Of a DNA stretch of 39,344 nucleotides, positions 23,519 to 31,682 are shown piece after piece. Numbering within the stretch: position 1 is the first letter of the stretch; each line of letters begins with the position of its first letter. The notes beneath the pieces were generated by a model, which did no database searches, was not told the origin of the DNA, and saw nothing but the letters and a program-made list of their open reading frames with translations. The DNA is from Thermoproteota archaeon. GTDB taxonomy: Archaea; Thermoproteota; Bathyarchaeia; Bathyarchaeales; Bathycorpusculaceae. The position numbers and the translations under genes are program-made. Where the stretch lies: contig JAAZBP010000170.1 of assembly GCA_012513715.1 (NCBI GenBank), positions 1-39,344 on the forward strand, given 5' to 3'.

Positions 23519-24250
23519 TTGGTTGATGGGTTTATTGATGTAGTGTTGATTACTAAAAACAGTGAACGTTTACTCAGAGAATGCTTAAAGTCTATCTACA
23601 ACAATATCCCAGTCAAAGAATTAATAATCGTTGATGGCTACTCAAAAGATAGAACTATTAAAATCCTCAAAGAATTCAAAGATAAATATAACAATGTAAA
23701 AATTTTATTTGATAATGGGAACCGTGCAACTGCACGGCAAAAGGGCATAAACAATGTAACTGCTGACTGGTTTATGTTTGTGGACAGTGATGTTGTTCTC
23801 TGCAGTGACTGGTATAAAAAAGCCCAAAAATACCTTCAAATGGATGTGGGCGCAGTTTGGGGAATTGAAGTCTGGTCAACAGTTTCAGACCCTAAAACTA
23901 TGAGACTCTTTCTAACAACAACGCGAAAAATTTTTGACGTTCGTGGAGGCACACATGATACTCTAATTCGCACTGACGCAGTTAGAGACATAAAAATTCC
24001 AGTACATCTTCATGTTTTTGAAGATGCCTACATAAAAGATTGGATTACCAAAAAAGGCTATAGAGTTGTTGCCTGTTATACTCCTTTTTGTATCCATTAT
24101 CGTCCACATGTAGTCTGGACTCTGCGCGGTAGTTTAAACTTGATTGCAGAGGCTTTAAGTATTGGTAGCGTGCGTTTGCTTAGTAAATTATTTTTAGCCT
24201 ACGGTTTTTATACAGTATACTCTATTTATCGTTTACTTAATTTTAGATAG
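23519..24250 (+). CDS. family 2 glycosyltransferase
   Basis: The 243-residue protein has a GT-A fold: IDVVLITKNSERLLRECLKS at the N-terminus, ELIIVDGYSKDRT (nucleotide-binding strand), and the metal-binding DXD-type motif in WFMFVDSDVVLC near residue 98. A conserved RGGTHDTLI and a FEDAYIKDWITKKGY segment form the acceptor half. The start is TTG; the ATG at 23512 reads only four codons. It has a close paralogue directly downstream. GT2 enzymes move a sugar from a nucleotide-sugar to a lipid or polysaccharide; donor and acceptor are unknown. Confidence 0.88.
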   Translation: MVDGFIDVVLITKNSERLLRECLKSIYNNIPVKELIIVDGYSKDRTIKILKEFKDKYNNVKILFDNGNRATARQKGINNVTADWFMFVDSDVVLCSDWYKKAQKYLQMDVGAVWGIEVWSTVSDPKTMRLFLTTTRKIFDVRGGTHDTLIRTDAVRDIKIPVHLHVFEDAYIKDWITKKGYRVVACYTPFCIHYRPHVVWTLRGSLNLIAEALSIGSVRLLSKLFLAYGFYTVYSIYRLLNFR

Positions 24251-24314
24251 TTTCAAATTTGTTTTCCTTAGGCTTTATGTTTTTAAGTAAATAGCAGCAC
24301 TTATGATTTAACTA

Positions 24315-25076
24315 ATGATTAGAAGTGCACCTATGCAAGTTGATGTTGTAGTGTTGACTAAGAACAGTCAACACTTGCTTAATCAATGTTTAAACTCTGT
24401 CTACAAAAATGTTCCAGTAAAAAACCTAATTGTAATTGATGGATACTCAACAGATCACACACTTATGATTCTGGAGAAATTTAATAGGAAATATGGTAAT
24501 GTAAAATTATTTCAGATTAAAGGTTCAAGGGCAAAGGCTCGAACCGAGGGTATAAAAAAAGTTACAACAGACTGGTTTATGTTCGTAGATAGCGATGTTT
24601 TACTCTGTAAAGATTGGTTCAAAAAAGTTCAATTAGATTTATCAGATACCGTGGGAGCTGTTTGGGGCAATAACGTGGATGTATTGCCAAACATAAAGAA
24701 TAAACAGATTTTAAGATTCCAGCTTTTAGTAGCTAAACAATGTTTCAAGTTGCGTGGAGGAATGCATGACACTTTAATTCTCCATAAAGCGGTGGAGGGC
24801 ATTCAGATACCTGAAGCATTACACGCTTATGAAGATGCCTACCTAATTCACTGGATTGAAAATCACGGGTATGAAGCTAAAGTGGGCAGTCAAATTTATT
24901 GTTTGCATTATAAACCTCCTGAAAACTGGAATATAAAAAATGGAATTTCTCAGGCAATTATCGAGTTGAGATGTGGATTGGTTTATTCTCACTTGTTTGA
25001 GTATATGCTTTTTTATCCTGTTTTCTTTTTGTATTGGGCTTTACAATTACCTCTTAATGGTTTCAGAAATAGATAA
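24315..25076 (+). CDS. family 2 glycosyltransferase, tandem paralogue
   Basis: This 253-residue protein shares with its upstream neighbour the order VVVLTKNSQHLLNQCLNSVY, LIVIDGYSTDHT, WFMFVDSDVLLC, LRGGMHDTLI and YEDAYLIHWIENHGYEA, so the two arose by duplication. The C-terminus (FEYMLFYPVFFLYWALQLPL) is strongly hydrophobic and may attach it to the membrane. The 64-base gap to the first copy and the same direction suggest one transcript. ATG at 24315 is preceded by no clear ribosome-binding site; an internal ATG at 24333 is an alternative. Confidence 0.88.
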   Translation: MIRSAPMQVDVVVLTKNSQHLLNQCLNSVYKNVPVKNLIVIDGYSTDHTLMILEKFNRKYGNVKLFQIKGSRAKARTEGIKKVTTDWFMFVDSDVLLCKDWFKKVQLDLSDTVGAVWGNNVDVLPNIKNKQILRFQLLVAKQCFKLRGGMHDTLILHKAVEGIQIPEALHAYEDAYLIHWIENHGYEAKVGSQIYCLHYKPPENWNIKNGISQAIIELRCGLVYSHLFEYMLFYPVFFLYWALQLPLNGFRNR

Positions 25077-25090
25077 CAGAAGCCCATTTT

Positions 25091-26098
25091 TTAACGCGAT
25101 AGTACCATCCAAAGATGGTCAGATGATGGTCTCGGAAGCATCTCAGCTGTTCCATCCGACTTCACAAAAACGCGTTTCTCGGGGGTTTTTGTAAATTCGC
25201 CTATAACATCCGCATAAATTCGGTTACTGCAGAGTTTGTCGATAATTTTGTCAGCTGCTTCTACGTTAGCAGCCACAAGTAGGGCACCTGAACTTATGAG
25301 TTGTAGAGGGTCGATTTCGTAGAATCTGCAAATTTTTGCTGTTTCCGGTTCGACGTTAATTTTCTCCTCCATGACTCTAACACCTAACTCTGAGGCATCT
25401 GCCATTTCGTGAATTCCATTTAGGATTCCACCTTCTGTTGGGTCGTGCATTGCGTGAACGCCACCAGTTTTGTATGCAGTAAGAGCGTCTTTGACTACAC
25501 TTATTTGATTATAGAATTTTTTTGCATCTTCGATTGCTGATTGCGCGAAGACTCTTTTTAATTGTTCTTCCCGGTCTGTGGCCAAGATTGCGGTGCCTTC
25601 TATGCCAGCGCTTTTAGTAAGTATTATTTTATCTCCAGGTTTTGCGTCGGCGGTAGTCACGTATTTCCCTTTTTCAGTTAAACCCATCATGCAACCTACT
25701 ACAATTGGGTACGTCAACCCAGGTGTTGACTCGCAGTGTCCACCAACAATTGCTATACCTAATTCCTGAGCTGCTCTATGCATCTGTGAACTTATGGTTT
25801 CTACTACTTTGCTGTCTGATTTCTCTGGAAGCATTATACATGAAAAGAAGAACGATGGTTCCACCCCAAAGGTTGCAACGTCATTAGCGTTTATGTTTAT
25901 AGCTTCCCAACCAATATGTTCTACAGCTCCTGTAATAGGGTCCATTGAAACAACAACATTTTTAGTTCCAAAATCAAGTACTGCGCCATCTATACCAGCA
26001 GATGGCCCCAATACAACTTCTTTTCTTGGGGTACCTAAATTTTTGAATACAACTTCTTTAAGAATATCTATAGGAATTTTTCCAGGAGGTAATTTCAT
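25091..26098 (-). CDS. AIR-synthase-related protein (HypE/ThiL/PurM-like)
   Basis: The protein (335 residues from the ATG at 26098) belongs to the PurM/ThiL/HypE/SelD ATP-binding superfamily: GPSAGIDGAVLDFG, the SMDPITGAVEHIGWEAININ segment, NDVATFGVEP, IVGGHCESTPG and the DPTEGGILNGIHEMAD signature of the second half. It lacks the C-terminal cysteine of true HypE (the sequence ends in WMVLSR), so it cannot be a HypE in the usual sense. GGAGTGAT lies five bases before the chosen ATG; a longer frame from 26143 would run into the upstream gene. It follows the ECF gene by 13 bases and is probably cotranscribed with it. The substrate is unknown. Confidence 0.85.
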   Translation of the reverse strand: MKLPPGKIPIDILKEVVFKNLGTPRKEVVLGPSAGIDGAVLDFGTKNVVVSMDPITGAVEHIGWEAININANDVATFGVEPSFFFSCIMLPEKSDSKVVETISSQMHRAAQELGIAIVGGHCESTPGLTYPIVVGCMMGLTEKGKYVTTADAKPGDKIILTKSAGIEGTAILATDREEQLKRVFAQSAIEDAKKFYNQISVVKDALTAYKTGGVHAMHDPTEGGILNGIHEMADASELGVRVMEEKINVEPETAKICRFYEIDPLQLISSGALLVAANVEAADKIIDKLCSNRIYADVIGEFTKTPEKRVFVKSDGTAEMLPRPSSDHLWMVLSR

Positions 26099-26111
26099 AC
26101 TTATCACTCCA

Positions 26112-26654
26112 TTAATTCTGGCTTTTAAGTTGTGGGAATACACGAAATACTACGTACATAATTGGGACTGCTATAAGTAAACCCACACTCATTTGTACAA
26201 TATTAAACGGAACTTCTACTAAGGCAACACCCACTGGGAAACCAAGTGCAGTTATTTCATAGATGAAGTACCCAAGAATCATTATTAATCCTCCAAAGAT
26301 TATGGAAACAGAGGCACTTAAAGTGAAGCTTCGAGTTTTATTTAATAGTTTTTTATTCAGTAATCCAACAGTTAAACCCTCTAATGCTTTAATAACTAAT
26401 GTTGCTGGAGCAAATACGGCACCCCCAGGATAAAGCAAATCTGCTATAGCAGCGCCTCCACCCGCAACCATCCCTGCGAAAGGACCTAAAACTAATGATG
26501 CAAGGTAAATTATTGTTTCACCTAAATTGAAGTAGCCAGTTGTTGCTGGAATTGGTATTGCTAACAGATAAGTTGCTACTGCTACCAGAGCTGCGAATAC
26601 CGCGCCTGTTGCGAGAGTGACTGCAGTTCCGAATGTATTGTACCTTTTTTTCAT
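26112..26654 (-). CDS. ECF transporter S component, probably vitamin or precursor uptake
   Basis: The 180-residue protein is almost wholly hydrophobic with five or six membrane segments. The conserved S-component pattern is visible: TGAVFAALVAVATYLLAIP, GYFNLGETIIYLASLVLGP and FAGMVAGGGAAIADLL, which resemble ThiW/HmpT-like substrate-binding subunits of energy-coupling factor transporters. The vitamin cannot be told from sequence. The ATPase and T subunits are not in the window and may be shared from elsewhere. A palindrome sits right after the TATA box, and the next gene is an AIR-synthase-like enzyme, hinting at a regulated cofactor operon. Confidence 0.8.
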   Translation of the reverse strand: MKKRYNTFGTAVTLATGAVFAALVAVATYLLAIPIPATTGYFNLGETIIYLASLVLGPFAGMVAGGGAAIADLLYPGGAVFAPATLVIKALEGLTVGLLNKKLLNKTRSFTLSASVSIIFGGLIMILGYFIYEITALGFPVGVALVEVPFNIVQMSVGLLIAVPIMYVVFRVFPQLKSQN

Positions 26655-26675
26655 AGATGTCCCTTATTTTTCAAG

Positions 26676-26703
26676 GGTAACTATTCGGTTACCTTTATAA
26701 AAA
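26676..26703 (-). promoter_or_regulatory. TATA box and palindromic operator of the ECF gene
   Basis: On the minus strand TTTTTATAAAG (26694-26703) is a good TATA box, about 45 bases before the start at 26654. Directly downstream lies the perfect inverted repeat GGTAAC (26676-26681) / GTTACC (26688-26693) with a six-base spacer, between the TATA box and the expected transcription start. That is the classical place for a repressor in archaea. I looked for a TPP riboswitch here and did not see one. Confidence 0.6.
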
Positions 26704-26886
26704 CATCCTTTTAGTGAGAGACCTTTTCTTTAACTTAAATACTTTTATATTCGAGAGCAGAGTCATTGGCAGTTTCGTATCTTGCTTCCCTGCAATATGC
26801 CACCAAAAATAATTAGTAGTAACTGCCGTATCGTTTTTCAATAGGGAAAATTCTAAATGTTAGTTCCCGACAATATTTGCAGTTGA

Positions 26887-27294
26887 ATGATTATGAGTGT
26901 AAAAGAAGACCCCATCAAAATGCACAAGGATGCCAATGCTTTAATGGAAAACGGTAAATTTGCTGAAGCAAGAAATCTTTTTGTCAAGGTTGCTGATCTT
27001 TATTATAAAGGCCAGAACTATTTTGGCTCAGCTGAAATGAATTATAAAGCAGGCGAATGTAGTCTAAACTTGAAAGAACATGAGAAAGCAGTAGAATACT
27101 TCACTAAATCCGCCGATATATCTCTTGCAAAAGGATATGAACGCTATGGCTTAAGTGCACTTGAGAATGTGCGAGAAAGCCAGAAAGCTTTGGGTAATGA
27201 AAAAGAAGTTGAAGAACTCAACAAGAAGATAGATGAAATTAACAAAAAACAGCAAGAAGCTGAAAGTGATTCTTCTTTCTCCGTATTCTCTTAA
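26887..27294 (+). CDS. small TPR-like protein
   Basis: The 135-residue protein is made of helix pairs with TPR spacing: AREARNLF-like repeats read as ANALMENGKFAEARNLFVKV, NYKAGECSLNLKEHEKAVEY and a third around GLSALENVRESQKALG. It ends in a charged coiled coil and a short polar tail (QQEAESDSSFSVFS). Such modules bind other proteins; no enzymatic motif is present. It has a second ATG at 26893. T-rich sequence follows at 27300-27345. No neighbour suggests a partner. Confidence 0.75.
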   Translation: MIMSVKEDPIKMHKDANALMENGKFAEARNLFVKVADLYYKGQNYFGSAEMNYKAGECSLNLKEHEKAVEYFTKSADISLAKGYERYGLSALENVRESQKALGNEKEVEELNKKIDEINKKQQEAESDSSFSVFS

Positions 27295-27299
27295 ACCTT

Positions 27300-27345
27300 T
27301 AACAGTCTTCTTTTTTTTATATTTTTATAATCTCTTTCTTATTAA
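27300..27345 (+). terminator. T-rich terminator after the TPR gene
   Basis: CTTCTTTTTTTTATATTTTT follows the stop within 10 bases, with a further T-rich segment after it. No hairpin is evident. Confidence 0.45.
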
Positions 27346-27512
27346 ACAAAATTAATTTGGGACGTATTAACATTAGTCTTTTGAAGTTCAATTAATCTGT
27401 CTATTACTTTGTCTGCTACTTTTTGGTTTAAATTTAGCAGCTTAAGAAATATCTGATAGTATTTATTTACTTAAGTCATTCAAATCAATATGCTTAATAG
27501 GAAATATCATAG

Positions 27513-28253
27513 ATGCTCAAGATAAAAAAAGAAGAATTTTACAACCGCCAGACATTATTAAAAGAACTTGGGTTAGTTGGCCAACAAAAACTTGCAAATG
27601 CAAGAATTGCAGTAGTTGGTGTAGGTGGACTTGGCTGTGTTTCATCACTTTATCTTTCTTTGGCAGGGGTTGGTTACATACGCTTAATCGACTATGACAC
27701 TGTAAAAATTCACAATCTTCACCGCCAAATACTCTATACCTCTGGAGAACTTGGTCAGAATAAAGCAGAAGTAGCCGCAGAAAGGTTGAGGAAGCAGAAT
27801 CCGTTCATAAAGATTGAGGCGGTTACAGATAAGGTAACTGAGGTTAATGTCAAAGGCCTATTAAGTGACGTTGACTGTGTGGTTGACGGCTTAGATAATC
27901 TTCTAACTCGTTACCTAGTAAATCATGCATGTGTAAAGATGCAGGTTCCCTACATTTTTGGGGCAGCTACCGGTCTAGAAGGTAACTTATCCGTTTTTTC
28001 TCCACCTGAAACTGGCTGCCTTGAATGTATTATGCCAAAAGAGCTAGTTAACATTCAAAAGAAAAGTGAATTTGGCATAATTGGTGCCACATCTGGTGTT
28101 ATAGGAACTCTCCAAGCTTTGGAAACAATAAAGCTTCTAGCCGGAATTGGCAAATTGTTAAAGAATGAATTGATGGTTTACGATTTCAGAGACATGAACT
28201 TAACCGTTGTTAAAATCGCTAAAAATTCCAAATGTAACGTTTGTAGTGTCTAG
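27513..28253 (+). CDS. E1-like ThiF/MoeB/HesA family adenylyltransferase
   Basis: The protein (246 residues) matches enzymes that adenylate the C-terminal glycine of small sulfur carriers (ThiS, MoaD) or ubiquitin-like modifiers. It shows FYNRQTLLKELGLVGQQKL, the nucleotide-binding VVGVGGLG (residues 34-41), the DYDTVKIHNLHRQILY segment with the catalytic Arg, VDGLDNLLTRYLVN, and two zinc CxxC pairs, CLEC and CNVC. The crossover-loop cysteine is not obvious. No ThiS- or MoaD-like gene is in the window, so thiamine, molybdopterin and SAMP roles remain open. The stop abuts that of the convergent transporter gene. Confidence 0.9.
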   Translation: MLKIKKEEFYNRQTLLKELGLVGQQKLANARIAVVGVGGLGCVSSLYLSLAGVGYIRLIDYDTVKIHNLHRQILYTSGELGQNKAEVAAERLRKQNPFIKIEAVTDKVTEVNVKGLLSDVDCVVDGLDNLLTRYLVNHACVKMQVPYIFGAATGLEGNLSVFSPPETGCLECIMPKELVNIQKKSEFGIIGATSGVIGTLQALETIKLLAGIGKLLKNELMVYDFRDMNLTVVKIAKNSKCNVCSV

Positions 28254-29636
28254 CTATATTATTAAACTAAAACTAAAATAGTTAATTTCAACCCATAAAA
28301 CTACTGATGCCACAACAACTTCTACTATAGAGAGAACTGCTCCAACTTTTAGGTAGCTTTTAAGACTTATATTTACACCCTTTCTTTTCATAATCTCAAG
28401 CCACATTAAAATTGCAAGTGAACCGAGTGGGAAGAAGTGTGGTCCTAAATTGTTGCCAATTATGTTTGAGAATACAAGACCCGTGAACATTTGGTTACTT
28501 AACACAATTGTGTTAGTTATCTGCTGAATTGACATTAAGCCCAGAATTGTCATTGGCCAATTGTTCATCAAGCTTGCACCAAATGTAACAATTAGGCTTG
28601 GTGAAATTATTCCAAATATAGATGGCATTGAGTTTGTTTCAACTAAAAGTGACGCCAACAAATCAGCTATTCCAGCATTAGTTAATCCTTGGACTACTAG
28701 GAAAATGCTCAACATGAACAACACTATATCCCAGTTTATCTCACTAGCCAAACCTTTGAGACCTTTACGTTTACTGTCTGCTCCGTAAATTTTGAGATTC
28801 ATACAATAAACTATTAAAAGAAAAATTGCGCCAGAGCAGATTACTAAGGAAACAGGAATCCTATATAGTGAAGCAGTGACATAGCCTACGTCAATTGCAA
28901 CTAATGTTGCCAAACTGATTTTCAGCATTCCTGTACCTATAGGTGTTGAATCTGTGTCTACATTATCGATTAAACTAATATCATACTTCTTAGGGATTTT
29001 TTTCCTAAAAAACATGTAGACAATTAAAATGCTGGTTGTTATTGTTGCTAAAGCTATTGGACCCATAAAAATGAAGTGATCTATGAAAGTGTATCCAAAG
29101 TAGTCTGCACTAAGGATGTTTATAGGGTTGCTGGTAATTAGAGGCATCGCAGCTGTATCAGCAATTAATCCTGCTGAAAAAAGGTATGCTAATTTACTTT
29201 TTCCGTCAAATTTTAGTCTATTAATTATTTCTAAAACAATCGGTGTTAAAATCAACACAGCACTATCGTTTGCGAAAAGAATACTGACGACCGTAGTTAA
29301 AATAGAAATATAGAAATAAAGTCTAATTCCGCTTCCATTTGCAAGTCGAACAACCTTTAGTGCAGCCCACTTGAAGAAGCCCATAGCATCTAAAATTACC
29401 GCAAACGCAACTATTCCTATGAAGGCCAATGATGCGTCCCAAATATTTGCAAATGCTTGTGCTGCCTGTCCTAAAGTGACTGTGCCTAGTACAAGTGAAG
29501 CTACTGCGCCAATCCCTGCTGCATAACCAAGCTTTATGCCTCTTGGACGTTTAATCATAAGAAATAGAGTTGTAGCAAAAATCACTATTGAAACTACAGA
29601 GATGTAATCCAAAGTGAGCCTCGCATGGATAAGCAC
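28254..29636 (-). CDS. ArsB-like ion transporter (ArsB/NhaD superfamily)
   Basis: The 460-residue protein has about eleven to twelve membrane segments with the ion-transporter superfamily pattern: AFIGIVAFAVILDAMGFF, ILFANDSAVLILTPIVLEI (a hallmark around the NDSAV-L-TPIV segment), TSNPINILSADYFG and the second-half repeat MNNWPMTILGLMS and NIIGNNLGPHFFPLGSLA. ArsB exports arsenite in exchange for protons; related members carry citrate or sodium. No arsenate reductase or ArsR is nearby, so arsenite transport is not proven. It is convergent with the E1-like gene without a gap between the stops. Confidence 0.82.
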   Translation of the reverse strand: MLIHARLTLDYISVVSIVIFATTLFLMIKRPRGIKLGYAAGIGAVASLVLGTVTLGQAAQAFANIWDASLAFIGIVAFAVILDAMGFFKWAALKVVRLANGSGIRLYFYISILTTVVSILFANDSAVLILTPIVLEIINRLKFDGKSKLAYLFSAGLIADTAAMPLITSNPINILSADYFGYTFIDHFIFMGPIALATITTSILIVYMFFRKKIPKKYDISLIDNVDTDSTPIGTGMLKISLATLVAIDVGYVTASLYRIPVSLVICSGAIFLLIVYCMNLKIYGADSKRKGLKGLASEINWDIVLFMLSIFLVVQGLTNAGIADLLASLLVETNSMPSIFGIISPSLIVTFGASLMNNWPMTILGLMSIQQITNTIVLSNQMFTGLVFSNIIGNNLGPHFFPLGSLAILMWLEIMKRKGVNISLKSYLKVGAVLSIVEVVVASVVLWVEINYFSFSLII

Positions 29637-29740
29637 GCGTATCTTTCAGATATAAAAACTAGCTTATAGAAAATATGGATAAATGGAGTTTAGAAGTACA
29701 AAATTAAATATTTAAAAAACAAAAAAAGAAAAGAGGTTTA

Positions 29741-30802
29741 CTATTTCTTAAGTTTCTTTGGTCTCAGTGAACGAACAGTTGTTCCTGCACGCCACATTTC
29801 ACTATTACCCATTGCTTTTAGCTCATCAGCAAGTTTCTGTTTGTAATCATCGCCTTTACTTTTTTCAAGAACGATATGTGTTTCTTCTCCAGCAGCTACA
29901 AGGTCGTATAGTGAATCAAATACTGGTTGAGTGGCACTACGGAAACGCTCTTTCCATCTAAGTGCACCAATACGTGCGGTTTCACTGCAATTGTTATACA
30001 TCCAGTCCATCCCATTTTCGTCAACAAGGCGGATAAGACTTTGTGTGAGTTCTTCAACGGTTTCGTTAAACGCTTCACTTGGACTATGACCGTGTGCCCG
30101 AAGCGTATTATATTGTGCTTCTAAAATTCCTTCTAAGGCACCCATTAATGTTCCACGTTCACCTGTTAGGTCACTGTAGACTTCTTTTTCAAATGTAGTT
30201 GGAAACAGATAACCTGAGCCTATTGATATTCCAAGCGCTTTAGCACGGTCAAAAGCTTTGCCTGTTGCATCTTGGAAAACCGCAAAACTGCTGTTTATTC
30301 CGCTTCCATCAACGAAGTTACGACGAACACTTGTTCCTGAACCTTTAGGTGCAACCAGAATAACATCCACATTGTCCGGCGGGATTATGCCTGTTTGTTC
30401 CTTGTATACTATTGAGAATCCATGGCTAAAGTATAGTGCGTCTCCCTTCTTCAGAGTAGCTTTGATTCTTGGCCAAACTACTTTTTGTCCTGAATCTGTA
30501 AGAAGGAACATTTTAATTGTACCCATTTTGGCTGCTTCTTCAAGCGGGAAAAGATTTTCACCTGGAATCCATCCATCTGCGACTGCTTTATCCCAATCTT
30601 TTTTGAACATTCCCTCTTTTTCTTGTCCAATGATTACCTTTACACCGTTGTCTCTCATGTTAAGTGATTGAGCTTGACCTTGTATTCCATAACCAAGGGA
30701 GACGACAACTTCGTCTTTTAGGATTGTCTGGGCTTGTTCTATTGTAAATTCTTTTCGGGTGATGACGTCTTCTTGAACGCCACCGAAATCCATCTTTACC
30801 AT
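29741..30802 (-). CDS. ilvC: ketol-acid reductoisomerase of eukaryote-like type
   Basis: The enzyme converts acetolactate or acetohydroxybutyrate to the dihydroxy acid with NADPH and magnesium, in valine, leucine and isoleucine synthesis. The 353-residue protein has the nucleotide-binding GYGIQGQAQ (residues 38-46), LYFSHGFSIVYK, DVILVAPKGSGTSVR and the knotted C-terminal domain with EVYSDLTGERG, GHSPSEAFNETVEELTQS and DWMYNNCSETAR. The wording closely follows fungal Ilv5 as I remember it (DNGVKVIIG, SEAFNETVEE, GMDWMY), not the common bacterial class I form. The start ATG has GAGGAAAT ahead. The related leucine-pathway gene at the window start is 29 kb away. Confidence 0.95.
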   Translation of the reverse strand: MVKMDFGGVQEDVITRKEFTIEQAQTILKDEVVVSLGYGIQGQAQSLNMRDNGVKVIIGQEKEGMFKKDWDKAVADGWIPGENLFPLEEAAKMGTIKMFLLTDSGQKVVWPRIKATLKKGDALYFSHGFSIVYKEQTGIIPPDNVDVILVAPKGSGTSVRRNFVDGSGINSSFAVFQDATGKAFDRAKALGISIGSGYLFPTTFEKEVYSDLTGERGTLMGALEGILEAQYNTLRAHGHSPSEAFNETVEELTQSLIRLVDENGMDWMYNNCSETARIGALRWKERFRSATQPVFDSLYDLVAAGEETHIVLEKSKGDDYKQKLADELKAMGNSEMWRAGTTVRSLRPKKLKK

Positions 30803-30838
30803 TTTATATTTCCTCGTAATTCAATCTATTAGAATGGC

Positions 30839-30870
30839 ATAATTAAGAATTATCCCTTAAAAAATATTCA
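30839..30870 (-). promoter_or_regulatory. possible ilvC promoter with AT-rich palindrome
   Basis: ATAATT (30839-30844) and AATTAT (30848-30853) form a perfect inverted repeat with a three-base spacer about 40-50 bases upstream of ilvC. AATATTTTTTAA on the minus strand near 30858-30870 may be the TATA box, which would place the repeat near the transcription start. Such AT-rich palindromes also arise by chance. Confidence 0.3.
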
Positions 30871-30911
30871 GGTATTGTTATTTAATTCCTTTACCGCTTA
30901 TCTTCTAGATA

Positions 30912-31682
30912 TTAAGGATGTTCCTGAAATCTTTTTATAAAAGTTAATGTTCGTAGCCAAACCAAAAAGTATGTCAAAATCCTTTTTTCACCTAATAATA
31001 TGCTATTAGTAGTTTCATCTAATTTAGGTGACGAACAACCAGAGTCATTGCTTTTTCCCATCAAATGTGCCGGTTCTTTTATAGAATTAATTATTACTGC
31101 ACTAATCCCCATACCCAGAGATACAGCAATTATCATCTGAGGAATAGTCTCAAGCACTATATCAAGTGCAAATGTAAATGGGCTTATAATTAATAGAACC
31201 ACACCTGCATGTAATAATTCAATACTCGCTGCAAATAATATCGCGGGAATAATCCCCAACATTTTCCCTTTATTCAACTTGTATACTAAACCCGCAATTA
31301 AACCAGCGAATATAGTTGCCAAAGAACAGGGAACACAAGTTGCTCCGCCAAGCAATAAACGATGTATTCCTCCGATTAACCCGACCGCGGTACCTACAAC
31401 TGGACCACCGACAAGTCCAGCTACCATAGGCGCAAGATCTCTGATGTTGGTTATGGCCCCAGAGCTTTCGGGTGACCCAATGTATGTGCCAAAAATTGAG
31501 AACAAACCAAAAACGGTTACGAAAATAATATAATCCTTCATCATCGCCTTTTTAAAAATAACACGTTGAATCGTTGCTATTCGTGTAATAATTTCCATGA
31601 AAACAAATATGAATATTTCTGTGTGCGCAAAAAGCTCCAAGTATTCAGCTAAAAGTGCGTTGAAACCATTTGCTGTAGACAT
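30912..31682 (-). CDS. stand-alone 5TM receptor-type membrane protein (LytS-like sensor domain)
   Basis: The 256-residue protein contains the 5TM-5TMR_LYT pattern: FVTVFGLFSIFGTYIGSP, DLAPMVAGLVGGPVVGTAVG, GGIHRLLLGGATCVPCSLAT and a long IFAGLIAGLVYKLNKGK segment, with about six membrane segments in all. In bacteria this domain is the input part of LytS histidine kinases and some diguanylate cyclases. Here no kinase, GAF or GGDEF part follows, only a polar C-terminal segment of about 50 residues. A free-standing membrane receptor or transporter is possible. It is divergent from clpB. Confidence 0.75.
   Translation of the reverse strand: MSTANGFNALLAEYLELFAHTEIFIFVFMEIITRIATIQRVIFKKAMMKDYIIFVTVFGLFSIFGTYIGSPESSGAITNIRDLAPMVAGLVGGPVVGTAVGLIGGIHRLLLGGATCVPCSLATIFAGLIAGLVYKLNKGKMLGIIPAILFAASIELLHAGVVLLIISPFTFALDIVLETIPQMIIAVSLGMGISAVIINSIKEPAHLMGKSNDSGCSSPKLDETTNSILLGEKRILTYFLVWLRTLTFIKRFQEHP

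Noticed and set aside
26099-26143. 15-residue N-terminal extension of the AIR-synthase-like protein
   Set aside because: It overlaps the end of the ECF gene, while the ATG at 26098 has GGAGTGAT at proper spacing.
26655-26886. TPP riboswitch upstream of the ECF gene
   Set aside because: The CTGAGA and other conserved TPP-aptamer blocks are not found on the minus strand; only the inverted repeat is present.
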